A stretch of DNA of 64,000 nt, from positions 62,001 to 126,000 of the forward strand of contig JAHBXN010000007.1 in the NCBI GenBank assembly GCA_019636475.1. Reading direction: 5' to 3'. The notes under the pieces are model-generated. The model saw nothing but the letters and a program-made list of their open reading frames with translations, was not told the origin of the DNA and made no database searches. Of this stretch, positions 41,835 to 51,360 are shown piece after piece (within the stretch, counting starts at the first letter, position 1; the number at the start of each line of letters is the position of its first letter). The position numbers were made by a program, and so were the translations under genes. Source of the stretch: Phycisphaerae bacterium. Lineage in GTDB: Bacteria; Planctomycetota; Phycisphaerae; UBA1845; UTPLA1.

Positions 41835-42689
41835 ATGCCGGCAGCCAAGGGTAGAAAGCGGAGTGCACGAGCACGAGCAGGATCAGATCATCCGAAGGCA
41901 AGCGCCGCGGACAGTCCCCCTGTCGCATTGCCCGACGACGAAAACGTTGACGCGATCATCGGAAACCTGAAACGCCTTGCATCAAGGAAGCACCGCGACG
42001 CGCTCGCAAGATTTGCAATTCCTGACAAGAATGCGTTTGGTGTACCCGTCGGCAGGATCCAGTCGCTCGCAATGCAACTGAAGCGGAGTGCGGCACGGTC
42101 CGACGATTCACTCGCTGCTCGACACAGACTTGCGATCGCACTTTGGGACACGGGATGGTACGAGGCCCGATTACTGGCCGTCTTCGTGGACGAACCCAGT
42201 TTCGTCACGGCTTCACAGATGGATCGCTGGGCAAAGCAGTTCGAGCACTGGGCCGATTGTGATACGGCCTGTTTTCATCTGTTCGACCGCACGCCGCACG
42301 CATTTCGCAAGGTTCATGCATGGGCCGCCCGGAAAGAAGAGTTCGTCAAGCGCGCGGCCTTCGCCCTGCTCGCGAGCATCGCACTGCATGACAAAAACAC
42401 CGACGACGATGTGTTCGCGGAATGCCTGGTCTTGATCGAACGTGAGGCCGGTGACGATCGAAATTTCGTAAAGAAGGCGGTGAACTGGGCGCTGCGAGCC
42501 ATTGGAGGTCGGTCTCCAGCACTCCATGGATATGCCGTATCGCTGGCACAACATCTCGCGGAGTCGGAGACTCCTTCCGCTAGATGGATCGGGAAAGACG
42601 CGCTCCGCGCGTTTCGCTCCCGGGCAATGCAGTCGAGATTGAATCGTAAGGCACGGAAAAAAAGTGCAACGACCAGGCGATCGAGCTGA
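41835..42689 (+). CDS. AlkD-like DNA alkylation repair protein
   Basis: 284 residues, helical-repeat (HEAT-like) family. Typical segments: LAIALWDTGWYEARLLAVFV, the acidic MDRWAKQFEHWADCD, KREEF-like KEEFVKRAAFALLAS and DDRNFVKKAVNWALRAIG near the end. Relatives excise N3/N7-alkylpurines without base flipping; the smaller group here may bind altered DNA without proven activity. AGAAGGG 8 nt before ATG 41835 decides the start. The N-terminal 40 residues are basic and disordered. It follows DUF1801 in the same direction. Confidence 0.85.
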   Translation: MPAAKGRKRSARARAGSDHPKASAADSPPVALPDDENVDAIIGNLKRLASRKHRDALARFAIPDKNAFGVPVGRIQSLAMQLKRSAARSDDSLAARHRLAIALWDTGWYEARLLAVFVDEPSFVTASQMDRWAKQFEHWADCDTACFHLFDRTPHAFRKVHAWAARKEEFVKRAAFALLASIALHDKNTDDDVFAECLVLIEREAGDDRNFVKKAVNWALRAIGGRSPALHGYAVSLAQHLAESETPSARWIGKDALRAFRSRAMQSRLNRKARKKSATTRRSS

Positions 42690-42753
42690 CCAGCATGGCG
42701 GCGAATCCCCTCAACCTGCGCCGCGTTCGGCATGCGCGCCGCGCCTTCGGCCA

Positions 42754-43071
42754 CTATCGTTTTTCAAGTTTGCCAAGCGTGCGGTCGATCAAGTTCTGCA
42801 TCTTGTTGACGGCCCCTCGTAATGCCTGATCCTGTGAATTGCCGCGTTCAGTGACGCTCACCGGCTGCAAACCCGCGAGCCGCACCTCCAGCAGACATCG
42901 AATGTCGTCGCCGCCGGTCTTTTGCGGGCCATTCGCGTCCGTCAAATGGACCTCAACGCGAGTGATCCGCTCGCCAAAACGCGCCAGCTTCTCCGCGACA
43001 AGAGCCTTGAAGTTGCTGATCTTCGGCGCTGTCCCGCCGATCCGATTGTCCATATTGACCTGGATCCGCAT
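42754..43071 (-). CDS. Short HPF/RaiA-type ribosome hibernation protein
   Basis: 105 residues matching the S30AE (HPF/YfiA) fold: MRIQVNMDNRI, FKALVAEKLARFGERITRVEVHLTD (read in two parts), then DIRCLLEVRLAGLQPV and a C-terminal helix with ALRGAVNKMQNLI. These proteins occupy the decoding and tRNA sites of idle ribosomes in stationary phase. It has the short form, without the dimerisation domain of long HPF. It lies 39 bp after a small basic protein gene and is convergent with the AlkD-like gene. Confidence 0.85.
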   Translation of the reverse strand: MRIQVNMDNRIGGTAPKISNFKALVAEKLARFGERITRVEVHLTDANGPQKTGGDDIRCLLEVRLAGLQPVSVTERGNSQDQALRGAVNKMQNLIDRTLGKLEKR

Positions 43072-43110
43072 TTGAAAATTCCCCGATCAATCCTGAATGA
43101 AGGTCGCACC

Positions 43111-43473
43111 CTACTTGTTTCTGGAGTCGCGGCGACCCTGAGCCCGTCGACCGCTGGACGACACATGTCCGAGCAATCGGCTCTCGATGCCCGCTCGCCG
43201 AATACGGGCTTGATTGGCTTCGGCAGTGGCTCGACGCTGAACGGCTTCATCCGGAGAAAAGACGGTCGTCGCGTCCGGCTTCCGCTTCCTGCCCTTCGCC
43301 CGGGCAGGTGGCGGCTGCAACAGTGAATCGGACGGATTCGCTGTGACCTCTGGTGTTTTCACCTCAGTCTTCGAACTGTCCCCATTTGGATCCTCAGCCG
43401 ATTCAGCATTCGTGGATTCTACCAACTTTGGCTTCTCGGATTTCAAGTTCTTGGGAGTTCGGGCATGACTCAT
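43111..43473 (-). CDS. Small disordered basic protein upstream of hpf
   Basis: 120 residues, Lys/Arg/Glu/Pro-rich and apparently disordered in the first 70, with an Arg-rich helical end (RATAEANQARIRRAGIESRL). No family recognised. An AAAGGA ribosome site 7-8 nt before the ATG and the 39-bp spacing to the HPF gene support it as real and co-transcribed. The composition would suit a nucleic-acid or ribosome partner (inference). Confidence 0.6.
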   Translation of the reverse strand: MSHARTPKNLKSEKPKLVESTNAESAEDPNGDSSKTEVKTPEVTANPSDSLLQPPPARAKGRKRKPDATTVFSPDEAVQRRATAEANQARIRRAGIESRLLGHVSSSGRRAQGRRDSRNK

Positions 43474-43732
43474 GTCGGTTTCCTTTCTCCACAGATCGAG
43501 GGGTCACACGGCGTGCAGGCGGCGACGAACGAAGCCGCATGAAACGCAGCTTGCCCTCGATTCCCAGGAGAGTGTAGCGCCGACAGCGATCATCGATCAG
43601 AAATTATCGATGAGCGGCAATACGAAATTGCGCAGATCCAAGACACAAATGGGACGATGAAACGCGACGCATACGCCTGCGGAGTTGACTCGATGATCAG
43701 ATTGACAGGCAAAATCGGCAGATTGCCGTTAA

Positions 43733-44620
43733 TCAGGACGGCACAAACATTTCCAGCCGGGCCATTACGGCTTTGAGGTCAAGCCAGGCCAGCGCCTTCT
43801 CGCCGGGGACGCGGAGAAGATACGCCGGATGGAACGTGGGCATGAGCGGAATCGGATCGCCGATCAGTGATGTGCCGCTGACGAAGAAGTCCCGCCATTG
43901 GCCGCGAAGCCGCGTGATCCCCTCGCGCGTGTTCAAGAGCGTCTGAGCAGCCGGCGCTCCCAGCGCAATAATTACCTCGGGTTTGATGATTTCGATCTGC
44001 CGCAACAGGTAATCCTTGCACATGACAATTTCGTCCGGCAACGGCGTTCGGTTCTTTGGCGGCCGGCACTTGACCACATTCGCAATGTACACATCCTCTC
44101 GCCGCAGACCCATGCCGAATTCGATCATCTTCGTGAGCAACTGACCAGCGGCTCCGACGAACGGGATGCCTGATGCGTCCTCATCCGCGCCAGGCCCCTC
44201 GCCGATGAACATAATCCGCGCCACCGGGCTTCCAACACCGAAAACCGTCTGTGTGCGGTGGGCGTGAAGACCGCAACGCGTGCAGTCCTTCACCTCTTTC
44301 GAGTCGATCACCTCAAGGCGGAATCTGCGTTCCGCGAGTTCCACTTCGCCGATGCCCGTCTGCAACCCATGCGCGGCATTGAAATGCCGGCCCATCTCAA
44401 CGGGACGACTGACCGGCTGTCGTGCAGCGACCGAGATCGTCTCGTCAACGGTGCGCACGGCGCTCCCATTCGCCTTCGCGGACGCGGCAATTGCCGAGCC
44501 GGCGGCCGATTGAGGAATATGAATGGAAACCGCCCGGACGCCGAGGATGCGATCAGCCTCGAAGCGGTCGCGAAGCGCGACGGCCAAATCCACTTCAGGG
44601 GTTGAGGCGCTATCGCTCAT
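43733..44620 (-). CDS. Family-4 (Fe-S) uracil-DNA glycosylase
   Basis: Excises uracil from DNA. The family-4 traits are complete: four Fe-S cysteines (C113, C116, C185, C201), the uracil-site motif GEGPGADED at 140-148, [22 protein letters not shown], and the C-terminal HPAYLLR. It has about 100 extra residues at the N-terminus, as in many bacterial proteins once annotated as phage polymerase-related. Its ATG overlaps the stop of the toroid-protein gene (TGA within ATGA). It partly duplicates the SMUG1-type enzyme at 17399. Confidence 0.95.
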   Translation of the reverse strand: MSDSASTPEVDLAVALRDRFEADRILGVRAVSIHIPQSAAGSAIAASAKANGSAVRTVDETISVAARQPVSRPVEMGRHFNAAHGLQTGIGEVELAERRFRLEVIDSKEVKDCTRCGLHAHRTQTVFGVGSPVARIMFIGEGPGADEDASGIPFVGAAGQLLTKMIEFGMGLRREDVYIANVVKCRPPKNRTPLPDEIVMCKDYLLRQIEIIKPEVIIALGAPAAQTLLNTREGITRLRGQWRDFFVSGTSLIGDPIPLMPTFHPAYLLRVPGEKALAWLDLKAVMARLEMFVPS

Positions 44621-46407
44621 TGGATCTCCAGTGTCATGACCAGATCACCGATTCGAATCGGCAATGCCTCAGATTCGATCCTTCCCGCGCCGGATCGCTG
44701 CGGCGTGAAACGGCGGTTCACCCTGATTGTGCCAACAACGTCATCACCACGCATTACGCGCAACGGCTGCCCGTAGTATACCGAAGCGCCGTCCATCTCA
44801 AACAACAGCATCCGCGCCTGTGAATTGATCTCCGTGACGCGGCCGAAGGTCGTCCTTTTCCGCGGCACCGCAACGCGGGCGATCGCAGCATCCAGTTCCG
44901 CCCGAATGTCTTCGCTCGCGCGCTGCCTGGCCCTGCGAAGCTCCGGCAGAGCCATCGGAGAGCCCAGTTCCGCCAAAGTGATTGCCGCACGGGTTCGAAC
45001 ATCCAGGTTAGGCGACTCAAGGAGCTCCAGCAGAATCGGCTCGCCTGTGTCCGGATGCAATCGTCGAGCCAGCGTCAGCACCGTGCCGTGTTCGTTCGGC
45101 AGAAGCGTCTTCAAATAGGTTCGAACCTCGATCGGCCCCAATAGTCCGCGCGGCGAAAGGTATGCGGGAACATGGCGATAGTAAATCTCAAGCGTGAGCG
45201 TGTTGATCGCCGTCGAGTAGATGCGTCCGCCGCTCCGGCCCCATCGGCCCCACTCTTTTCCAAAAGCCGGCCAACTGCCGTAGCGGTGTCCGCGTTTTCC
45301 TTTGCGCGAAACGGGTCGCTCCTGATGCTCCAGAACCGTTCGACGCAGCGCGGCATTCCATTCCCGCCACGGCTCGCCGCCAACATTGAACATCGCCATC
45401 GTGCCATAGTACCAGGCGTACTCGTTGTGCCACACTGTTGACTCTCGGCGATTCAACTCGACGAAATCAGGCAGATCGCTCAAAAGCAGCTTCAACTGGC
45501 GTTCGGCCACCGGTTCATCCATCCGCAGGCCGAAGGCCGCTCGTGCGTACAGACCGGTCGCCGTGATGCCCGGTCCGAATCGGCGATCGCTGACGCCAAG
45601 AAGGACCGCGGGGCGCCGCGCCGTGCGTTCAGTCTTGTCCGAATGCCAAACGCGTCCGTCAGGCAGAGTGGCTCGATCGAAGTGTGCGAGCAATCGCAGG
45701 CGGGTTTCAACGGGGGCGGAGACTCCGGCCGCCTCCGCCGATTTAAGAGCCATCAGCACCCATGCGCTGACTGTGGTGTCGTTACGGTTCGTGCTCGTGT
45801 CGGCCGTGAGATCCCAGCCGCCGCCGGCCTGCTGACACCTCGCGAGATGTCCGATCACTCGTTCAAGCGGCTCTTTCAAGATCGGTTCTCGGGTCATCGC
45901 ATAGGCCTCGGAAATGGCGATGGCCGCAACGGAATCGTTGTAAATCTGATAGCTGCTATCGGACGCGAAGCTGCCGCTGACGTTCTGCTGGGCGAGAATA
46001 TAGGAGAAAACGCGGCTCAGTGTTTCGGCGTATTTTCCCGACTCGTGGGTGAAACCCGCGCCCAGAAACGCCATCGCCGCCAGGGCGCTGACACCCACAT
46101 CAGCATCCCGATCCAATTGGGTCAGTGCGGTCTGGCTGCAGCGATCGTCCTCCGGGCACAACTGATCGAATCCACGCCGATCCCACACGCCATCGGAGCG
46201 TTGATGGGCGGCCAGCCAGGCAAGTCCCTCCGCGACCGCTCTCTCGGTTTCATCGCTCCCGCCGAATTGCTTCAAGGCAGCCGCCTTTTCGGCATCCGTG
46301 CGATTGATCAGAGGATTGTCGTCGTTCTGGGTCCACGCCAAGGCCGTAGACGGCATCGGCGTCGTCACGGATAGACAGATCAGGACAGCGATATTCCGGG
46401 CGAGCAT
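44617..46407 (-). CDS. Secreted prenyltransferase/squalene-oxidase repeat (alpha/alpha-toroid) protein
   Basis: About 596 residues. ATG at 46407 gives a clean signal peptide (MLARNIAVLICLSVTTPM, cleavage near ALA|WTQ); a TTG at 46458 would lengthen it. Toroid repeats occur in the first half (GLAWLAAHQRSDGVWD, YILAQQNVSGSFASD, RCQQAGGGWDLTAD). HEAT-like residues follow (EPILLELLESPNLDVRTRAA), then a beta-rich end (GRVTEINSQARMLLFEMDG). No cyclase DxDD is visible, so it is likely a structural or glycan-binding toroid, as is common in Planctomycetota. It is translationally coupled to the uracil glycosylase. Confidence 0.8.
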   Translation of the reverse strand: MLARNIAVLICLSVTTPMPSTALAWTQNDDNPLINRTDAEKAAALKQFGGSDETERAVAEGLAWLAAHQRSDGVWDRRGFDQLCPEDDRCSQTALTQLDRDADVGVSALAAMAFLGAGFTHESGKYAETLSRVFSYILAQQNVSGSFASDSSYQIYNDSVAAIAISEAYAMTREPILKEPLERVIGHLARCQQAGGGWDLTADTSTNRNDTTVSAWVLMALKSAEAAGVSAPVETRLRLLAHFDRATLPDGRVWHSDKTERTARRPAVLLGVSDRRFGPGITATGLYARAAFGLRMDEPVAERQLKLLLSDLPDFVELNRRESTVWHNEYAWYYGTMAMFNVGGEPWREWNAALRRTVLEHQERPVSRKGKRGHRYGSWPAFGKEWGRWGRSGGRIYSTAINTLTLEIYYRHVPAYLSPRGLLGPIEVRTYLKTLLPNEHGTVLTLARRLHPDTGEPILLELLESPNLDVRTRAAITLAELGSPMALPELRRARQRASEDIRAELDAAIARVAVPRKRTTFGRVTEINSQARMLLFEMDGASVYYGQPLRVMRGDDVVGTIRVNRRFTPQRSGAGRIESEALPIRIGDLVMTLEIQ

Positions 46408-46685
46408 CACGATTCGAGCAACTGCCTGTCGGCCGGCGGGAGCAACTTTCACGCTCAATTCGTCGGGCGTCTATGTCGCGGTGGCTGATAACGAGACCTT
46501 TATCGGATTGTATCGCACCACGCCACCTCACCCAAATGTCTTTTGACGCGCTGAACTCACGTCAACATCCGCCGCTCGCTGCCGAGAGGAAGCCGCTTCA
46601 GCGGATCGGGAGCTTTTGACGGGGGCTCACTGGCAGCCTATCCTCTATTGGACCCGCCTTTTCCAATTCAGCCCGTTGGATCAGA

Positions 46686-47237
46686 ATGCTCCCAATGACC
46701 TCTCCCTTATCGACTCCACCCCTGCCGACGGAATCGACTCCGGACGAGCCGCGGTACTTTCGGTTTCTCGGGGTCATCATCGGACCGCGAACCCGGACCC
46801 GAGCGGCGACCCGGTTCGCCTGGGGAGTCACTGCGGCGGTTTGTGCGACGATTCTGGGAATCGCGGCGTATCTCTTGCCCAGCCCCGCGGGACACGGAAC
46901 ACACGAAGCCCTGAGACTGAACCCGTGTGGGTTTATCATTCGCACCGGCCTGCCATGCCCCACATGCGGCATGACGACCGCCTTTTCCCATCTTGTTCGC
47001 GGCCATATTGTTCGATCGTTTATTTCGCAGCCCGCCGGCATGATCTTCGGGCTGTTGACGATTGGCCTTACGATCGTCGGGACAGCAGTGGCGGTGACGG
47101 GGCAAAGCTACTACCTCGATTGGAACGGGGTCTCGCCGCGCGTTTTACTGGGGCTCGGCCTCTTGATTCTATTTGGCTGGGGCTTCAAACTCGCCCACGG
47201 ACTCCTAACCGGCGAATTGCCGATTCAACATGGATGA
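46686..47237 (+). CDS. DUF2752 membrane protein
   Basis: 183 residues. The DUF2752 core is clear: NPCGFIIRTGLPCPTCGMTTAF followed by a helix with FISQPAGMIFGLL (motif read in overlapping parts), i.e. a CPxCG cysteine pair between membrane helices. Three to four helices are predicted. The function of the family is unknown. It heads a rightward operon in which each stop overlaps the next start; the first overlap is ATGA at 47234-47237. Confidence 0.88.
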   Translation: MLPMTSPLSTPPLPTESTPDEPRYFRFLGVIIGPRTRTRAATRFAWGVTAAVCATILGIAAYLLPSPAGHGTHEALRLNPCGFIIRTGLPCPTCGMTTAFSHLVRGHIVRSFISQPAGMIFGLLTIGLTIVGTAVAVTGQSYYLDWNGVSPRVLLGLGLLILFGWGFKLAHGLLTGELPIQHG

Positions 47238-47953
47238 CAACGATGCAACGATGCGCCACTCCGATTTCGCAGCCTGATTCGCCTCGCCGACGAGGCAGCG
47301 GGCCGACTTCCGCCTGCTGGATCGTGACGACTCTGATAGCTCTCATGGCACTTGGCGCGACCGGCTGCCAGCTTGGTTACTTTCTGACTGATCCCGACGC
47401 CACCAAGAAAGTGCCGGCGGAGTATGACAAGATCGGCGGCCGTCGCGTCGCCGTCGTCGTCTGGGCTGATCGAGCCACCCTCGACGAATACCCCAATGCC
47501 CGAAGGCAGATCGCCCGATCGATGCTTCACTATCTAAAGACGCACCTTGAGAAGGCGCAATTTGTTCCGGAGCCTCGCGTAAATGAGTTACAGGCAAAGT
47601 CCGGCATGGATTGGGAATCCATGACGAATGGCGAGATTGCGGCGGAACTGGGCTGCGACCTGGTGCTCCGGATCGACCTGCTCGAGTTCACGACGCGTGC
47701 CGCCGATACGCCGCAACTGCGAAAGGCTCGTGTCGCCGGGAATGTCCGGTTGTATGAGCTGCGCCCCACTGAGAATATTGACGCGGTGTACGATACTGAC
47801 GTCAAGATTACCTATCCGCCCGGCTCGATTCACGGGACGCAGGACGAAGACGAAGCCGATCTCCTGCACGGCGCGGTGGAATATTTCGCCGAAATGGCGG
47901 CAAGGAAGTTTTACGCTCACGAAGTCAAATTGAAAGGGCGCCCAAGTGATTAG
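47234..47953 (+). CDS. Lipoprotein, TolB-N/CsgG-like style (paralogue 1)
   Basis: 239 residues. A long N-terminus ends in a lipobox (MALGATGC|QLGY), so it is probably a lipoprotein. The body has the pattern of small periplasmic proteins that read ageing gene products: RRVAVVVWADRATLDEYP, SMLHYLKTHLEKA, GEIAAELGCDLVLRIDLLEF and DLLHGAVEYFAEMAARKFY. The start ATG at 47234 overlaps the DUF2752 stop; frames from 46616 are shadows. The next gene has the same plan. Named family not certain. Confidence 0.75.
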   Translation: MTTMQRCATPISQPDSPRRRGSGPTSACWIVTTLIALMALGATGCQLGYFLTDPDATKKVPAEYDKIGGRRVAVVVWADRATLDEYPNARRQIARSMLHYLKTHLEKAQFVPEPRVNELQAKSGMDWESMTNGEIAAELGCDLVLRIDLLEFTTRAADTPQLRKARVAGNVRLYELRPTENIDAVYDTDVKITYPPGSIHGTQDEDEADLLHGAVEYFAEMAARKFYAHEVKLKGRPSD

Positions 47954-48587
47954 CCGTTGGCTGCCTCTGCTCACCTCGATCGCGGTCTCCGGGCTCGGCC
48001 TCATGTCGACCGGCTGTCACGACTTCGCCGTGCTCATCGCCAACATGCAGGGAGGTGACACGATCGAAGCCGAGTTCAAGCTGGACAAGGGACCGCTTCT
48101 CATCTTCATCGATGATCGCCGAGGGCTAATCACGGAACCACGCGCGATGCGCGAGTTGCACGACACCATTGCCGACAATTTCATCCGGTACGATGTCAAT
48201 AATCGAGTCATTCCCTTCAGGGAACTTCAGCGTCTGCAACAAAGCGAGCCGAAATTCGACAAGTTGAGCATTCGCGAAATCGGCGAGCGACTCGGAGCCG
48301 ACCAGGTTCTTTACCTCGGCGTTGAGAAGTTCACGCTCTACTCGGAGCCGGGCGCGCCTCTGTTCAAGGGGCTCTTTGCAGTGCGTGTCAAAGTTCTGAC
48401 TACCGAACGAAAGACGGAGACACGCGTCTGGCCTCGCGAAAAGATCGGTAAGCTCGTCCAGTCGGAAACCCGACCGACTCCGACCGAAGGTGACAAAGCC
48501 CCTTCGGATATCGCGACCGAGCTGGGCGTGAAACTTGCTCAGCGCGTGGCGGGTTTATTCTACAAGCACAAGGAATTTGCCGATTGA
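47946..48587 (+). CDS. Lipoprotein (paralogue 2)
   Basis: 213 residues with a lipobox (GLGLMSTGC|HDF). The core parallels the preceding gene: LLIFIDDRRGLITEP, a helix DTIADNFIRYDV, then REIGERLGADQVLYLGVEKF and a C-terminal helix ELGVKLAQRVAGLFY. The GTG start overlaps the upstream stop by 8 bp, and its own stop overlaps the next TTG start. Two adjacent look-alike lipoproteins probably form a hetero-complex or arose by duplication (inference). Confidence 0.75.
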   Translation: MISRWLPLLTSIAVSGLGLMSTGCHDFAVLIANMQGGDTIEAEFKLDKGPLLIFIDDRRGLITEPRAMRELHDTIADNFIRYDVNNRVIPFRELQRLQQSEPKFDKLSIREIGERLGADQVLYLGVEKFTLYSEPGAPLFKGLFAVRVKVLTTERKTETRVWPREKIGKLVQSETRPTPTEGDKAPSDIATELGVKLAQRVAGLFYKHKEFAD

Positions 48588-49702
48588 CCACGATTCTACA
48601 CGTCGTTGATCGTTCATGCGGGCCATCGACGTTGCAAGCGCTCAATCTACTGCGCTCGCGACTGGCCACCGCGACGCCCTCCGCGGTTGCGACGATTGAT
48701 CCCGCTTCGCGCCGGACCGCCGAAATATTTGTCAGCGGCGGCATCGTCCCGGCGCCGCGTCTGCTTCCAACCCGGTTCGTCAATTTCGCCTCAGGTCTGG
48801 CGAAGTTCGCCAAATCCTGCCGCGCCGAGGTGATACACGCATGGGGCATTGAAGCGGCGGCGGTCTGCATGACAACGCTCCCAAACCGGCCGCTGCTGAT
48901 CACTTTGATTGAACCTGAGTCGGCTGAGGACGCCGCAAAGTGGATTCGCTCTTTCCCGATCGGCGCGGGTGTCGTCGCGGACAGCGAGTTCATCCAGTCA
49001 AGGCTGGTCACGTCGGGATTGGATATGGGACAGGTCATCGTGATCCGCGGCGCGGTCGACCTGGGAGCCATCAACAAGGCACGCCGCGACGATGTCCGAC
49101 GCCGAATTGTCGGCGACTCCGGCCCTGTTATCCTGATTCCCGGGCCGCCTGAGCGCGGCGCTGGACAGGAAGCAGCCATATGGGCCGCAGGCATCATTCA
49201 GTTTCTTCATCGCAATCTGCGCGTCCTCATGCCGTATGCCTCGACTGAAGCGGATCGACTGATTCGCTGGGTCCGGACGATGGGACTCGGGCACATGCTC
49301 ATCGTACCCGATGCTCGCCTGACCTGGCACGAACTCGTCACCTGCGCGGATGTCTTTCTGCAGCCCGCGGAGCGAGAGGTCTGCACTCCGCCGATCGCCG
49401 CCGCGATGGCAGCGGGCCTTCCCATTGTCGCAACCGCCATTCGGTCTATTGCCGAGATGATTGCCGATCGCCATAACGGACTGCTTGTCAGGAAGGCGGA
49501 GCCCAAGGCAGTAGCCGCCCGCCTGCTCGCGGCCATTGAAGACCAGCCGCTGGTCCGCCAGATCACCGATGTGGCACGAAGCCAGGCATTCGAGATCTTC
49601 AGTCCACGGGCATCAGCTGACAACTATCGCAGGGTGTATGAAAACCTCGCCGCCGGGCGGCCGATCGGTGAAGGCATCAACGACACCGCCCGCGTTGCCT
49701 AG
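48584..49702 (+). CDS. Family-4 glycosyltransferase
   Basis: 372 residues of GT-B fold. The N-terminal domain has GPSTLQALNLLRSRLA and EVIHAWGIEAAAV; the C-terminal domain has HELVTCADVFLQPAEREVC followed by PPIAAAMAAGLPIVAT and GLLVRKAEPKAVA, matching the GT4 nucleotide-binding E-x7-E region in degenerate form. The start is TTG at 48584 (AAGGA 9 nt upstream), overlapping the lipoprotein stop. Substrate unknown; its place after two lipoproteins suggests an envelope glycan. Confidence 0.85.
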   Translation: MTTILHVVDRSCGPSTLQALNLLRSRLATATPSAVATIDPASRRTAEIFVSGGIVPAPRLLPTRFVNFASGLAKFAKSCRAEVIHAWGIEAAAVCMTTLPNRPLLITLIEPESAEDAAKWIRSFPIGAGVVADSEFIQSRLVTSGLDMGQVIVIRGAVDLGAINKARRDDVRRRIVGDSGPVILIPGPPERGAGQEAAIWAAGIIQFLHRNLRVLMPYASTEADRLIRWVRTMGLGHMLIVPDARLTWHELVTCADVFLQPAEREVCTPPIAAAMAAGLPIVATAIRSIAEMIADRHNGLLVRKAEPKAVAARLLAAIEDQPLVRQITDVARSQAFEIFSPRASADNYRRVYENLAAGRPIGEGINDTARVA

Positions 49703-49873
49703 CTGAAACGCCCCGTGACTTTGGCGATGATTCAAGCCGGCCCGATGCCGCAAGGTCAGAGATTCGCCGAATCTCGGCGATTGGCGGCAGATGCCTTTCA
49801 CCTTCATTTCGAGTAAACTTCCGCGGGTACAATCATTACGCAATCGCGCGATCGTATGCCGAGGATCATGTCC

Positions 49874-51220
49874 ATGCAGAATGAAAAGACTTCCCACACA
49901 CGCGAGAATTGGATCGAGCAGTCGGGATTCACCCGACTCTTCCGGGCGCTGTCTATCACCTTCAGCCCTTCGCTACTGGCACCGGCTTTCATCGGCGTCT
50001 TGCTGACTGGTGTGGCCGGCACCGGTCTCGATTGGATCTGGCCAACAAAGAGCAAACCCGCCGCCGCGAGAATCGGCGGCGCTTCGTTCAATGAATTGGA
50101 ACAGTACCTTGCATCAAGCGGCAGCCGCGACGCGATGTCTCGGTTTGTCGCGTCCGCAAATTCCGATGAATCGACCGGACGCGCCGGCATCTTCGAATTG
50201 CTGGCGCTTCACACGCGGCGGTCGGTCAATGCCCTGACAGAGGGCGCAGTCTCTCTGAGCCCCGGCGCGATACTCGGCGCACTTCTGGCACTGTTGGGCG
50301 GACTGGGCTGGCTCATCACCATGCACGCCGTGTATGCCGTCATTTTTCTTTTCGCGCTCTTTGCAATCTGGGCGGTCTGTGGCGGCGCCGTGTGCCGGTC
50401 GGCTGCGCTGATCTTCAGCCGCGATGCGGATGTCTCCACGCGAGAGAGCATCCGATTCGCTCGATCGCGATGGACATCCTTCTTCATTGCCCCGCTGATT
50501 CCATTGGTCCTGCTCGCCGGCATTGCCTTCGCTTTGTGGGTCATCGGATTGTTCGGAGCAATCCCGGCGATTGGAGAATTCTTCGTGGGCGTGGGTTTCA
50601 TCTTCCCGATCATGCTTGGTCTCGCCGCGGCGGTCTGTCTGTTAGCCGCGATCCTGCTTTATCCCTTGCTTGCACCCGGCATCGCATCCGACGATCTTCT
50701 GGCCGGCGATTCCCTTTCGACCGCCGGAGAGTTTGTCGTCACCCGCCCCATCAAGTATCTGCTCTTCCTGCTGACTTCGATCACATTCGGTGCGGTCTGC
50801 GTGATGCTACTCAAGATATTTATCGCCACGGCCTTGTGGCTGACCGCCACGTTTCTCGGCGACTCGATGAATTGGGGAAGCGCCTTCGCACTCGACGCGG
50901 ACGGCGTCACGACGAAAGCGGCCGAACACAAGCTGTCTGCGCTGTGGCAGGCTCCACGGCCCGGTGACGGGCGCCCGTTCTATGGGACCTTCGATGGGCC
51001 GAATTTGCGCCACGTCAGCCGCTTCGCCGCAGTCTGCATCCATGGCTGGATCCTCGTGTTATGGGGCGTGGTCGCCGCCTTTGCCATCTCTTTTTTCCAC
51101 GCTTCTGGCACAATCGTATATTTCATCATGCGACGGGATATCTACGAAACCGATATTGAAGAAGTGTATCTGGACCGGGCGGACTCCGGCGCACCCCTGC
51201 TTCAGGAGCGCGTATCCTAA
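49874..51220 (+). CDS. Multi-pass membrane protein of unknown function
   Basis: About 448 residues with seven or so hydrophobic segments (for instance SLLAPAFIGVLLTGV, ILGALLALLGGLGWLI, IAPLIPLVLLAGIAFALWV, FIFPIMLGLAAAVCLLA). A soluble helical domain of about 70 residues separates the first helix from the rest. No transport or enzyme motif is seen. AGGA 8 nt before ATG 49874 favours this start over ATG 49856. Similar proteins are common in Planctomycetota (style only, not searched). Confidence 0.75.
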   Translation: MQNEKTSHTRENWIEQSGFTRLFRALSITFSPSLLAPAFIGVLLTGVAGTGLDWIWPTKSKPAAARIGGASFNELEQYLASSGSRDAMSRFVASANSDESTGRAGIFELLALHTRRSVNALTEGAVSLSPGAILGALLALLGGLGWLITMHAVYAVIFLFALFAIWAVCGGAVCRSAALIFSRDADVSTRESIRFARSRWTSFFIAPLIPLVLLAGIAFALWVIGLFGAIPAIGEFFVGVGFIFPIMLGLAAAVCLLAAILLYPLLAPGIASDDLLAGDSLSTAGEFVVTRPIKYLLFLLTSITFGAVCVMLLKIFIATALWLTATFLGDSMNWGSAFALDADGVTTKAAEHKLSALWQAPRPGDGRPFYGTFDGPNLRHVSRFAAVCIHGWILVLWGVVAAFAISFFHASGTIVYFIMRRDIYETDIEEVYLDRADSGAPLLQERVS

Positions 51221-51360
51221 CTCGCGCCGTCCCTCTGACCGATGCAGAACACACTGATGCTCCGCGCGAGCGCCGCGCACGAGGATGCGGTCTTGCGAGC
51301 ATCCCCGCGCGAGAAAAGCGTTCGGGCCCATGAAACCCTGTTTTCCCTGAGGAGCTTCGC

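Noticed and set aside
46616-47233. N-terminal extension of the first lipoprotein by 206 codons
   Set aside because: It overlaps the DUF2752 gene in another frame; the lipobox near the ATG at 47234 fits a real start there.
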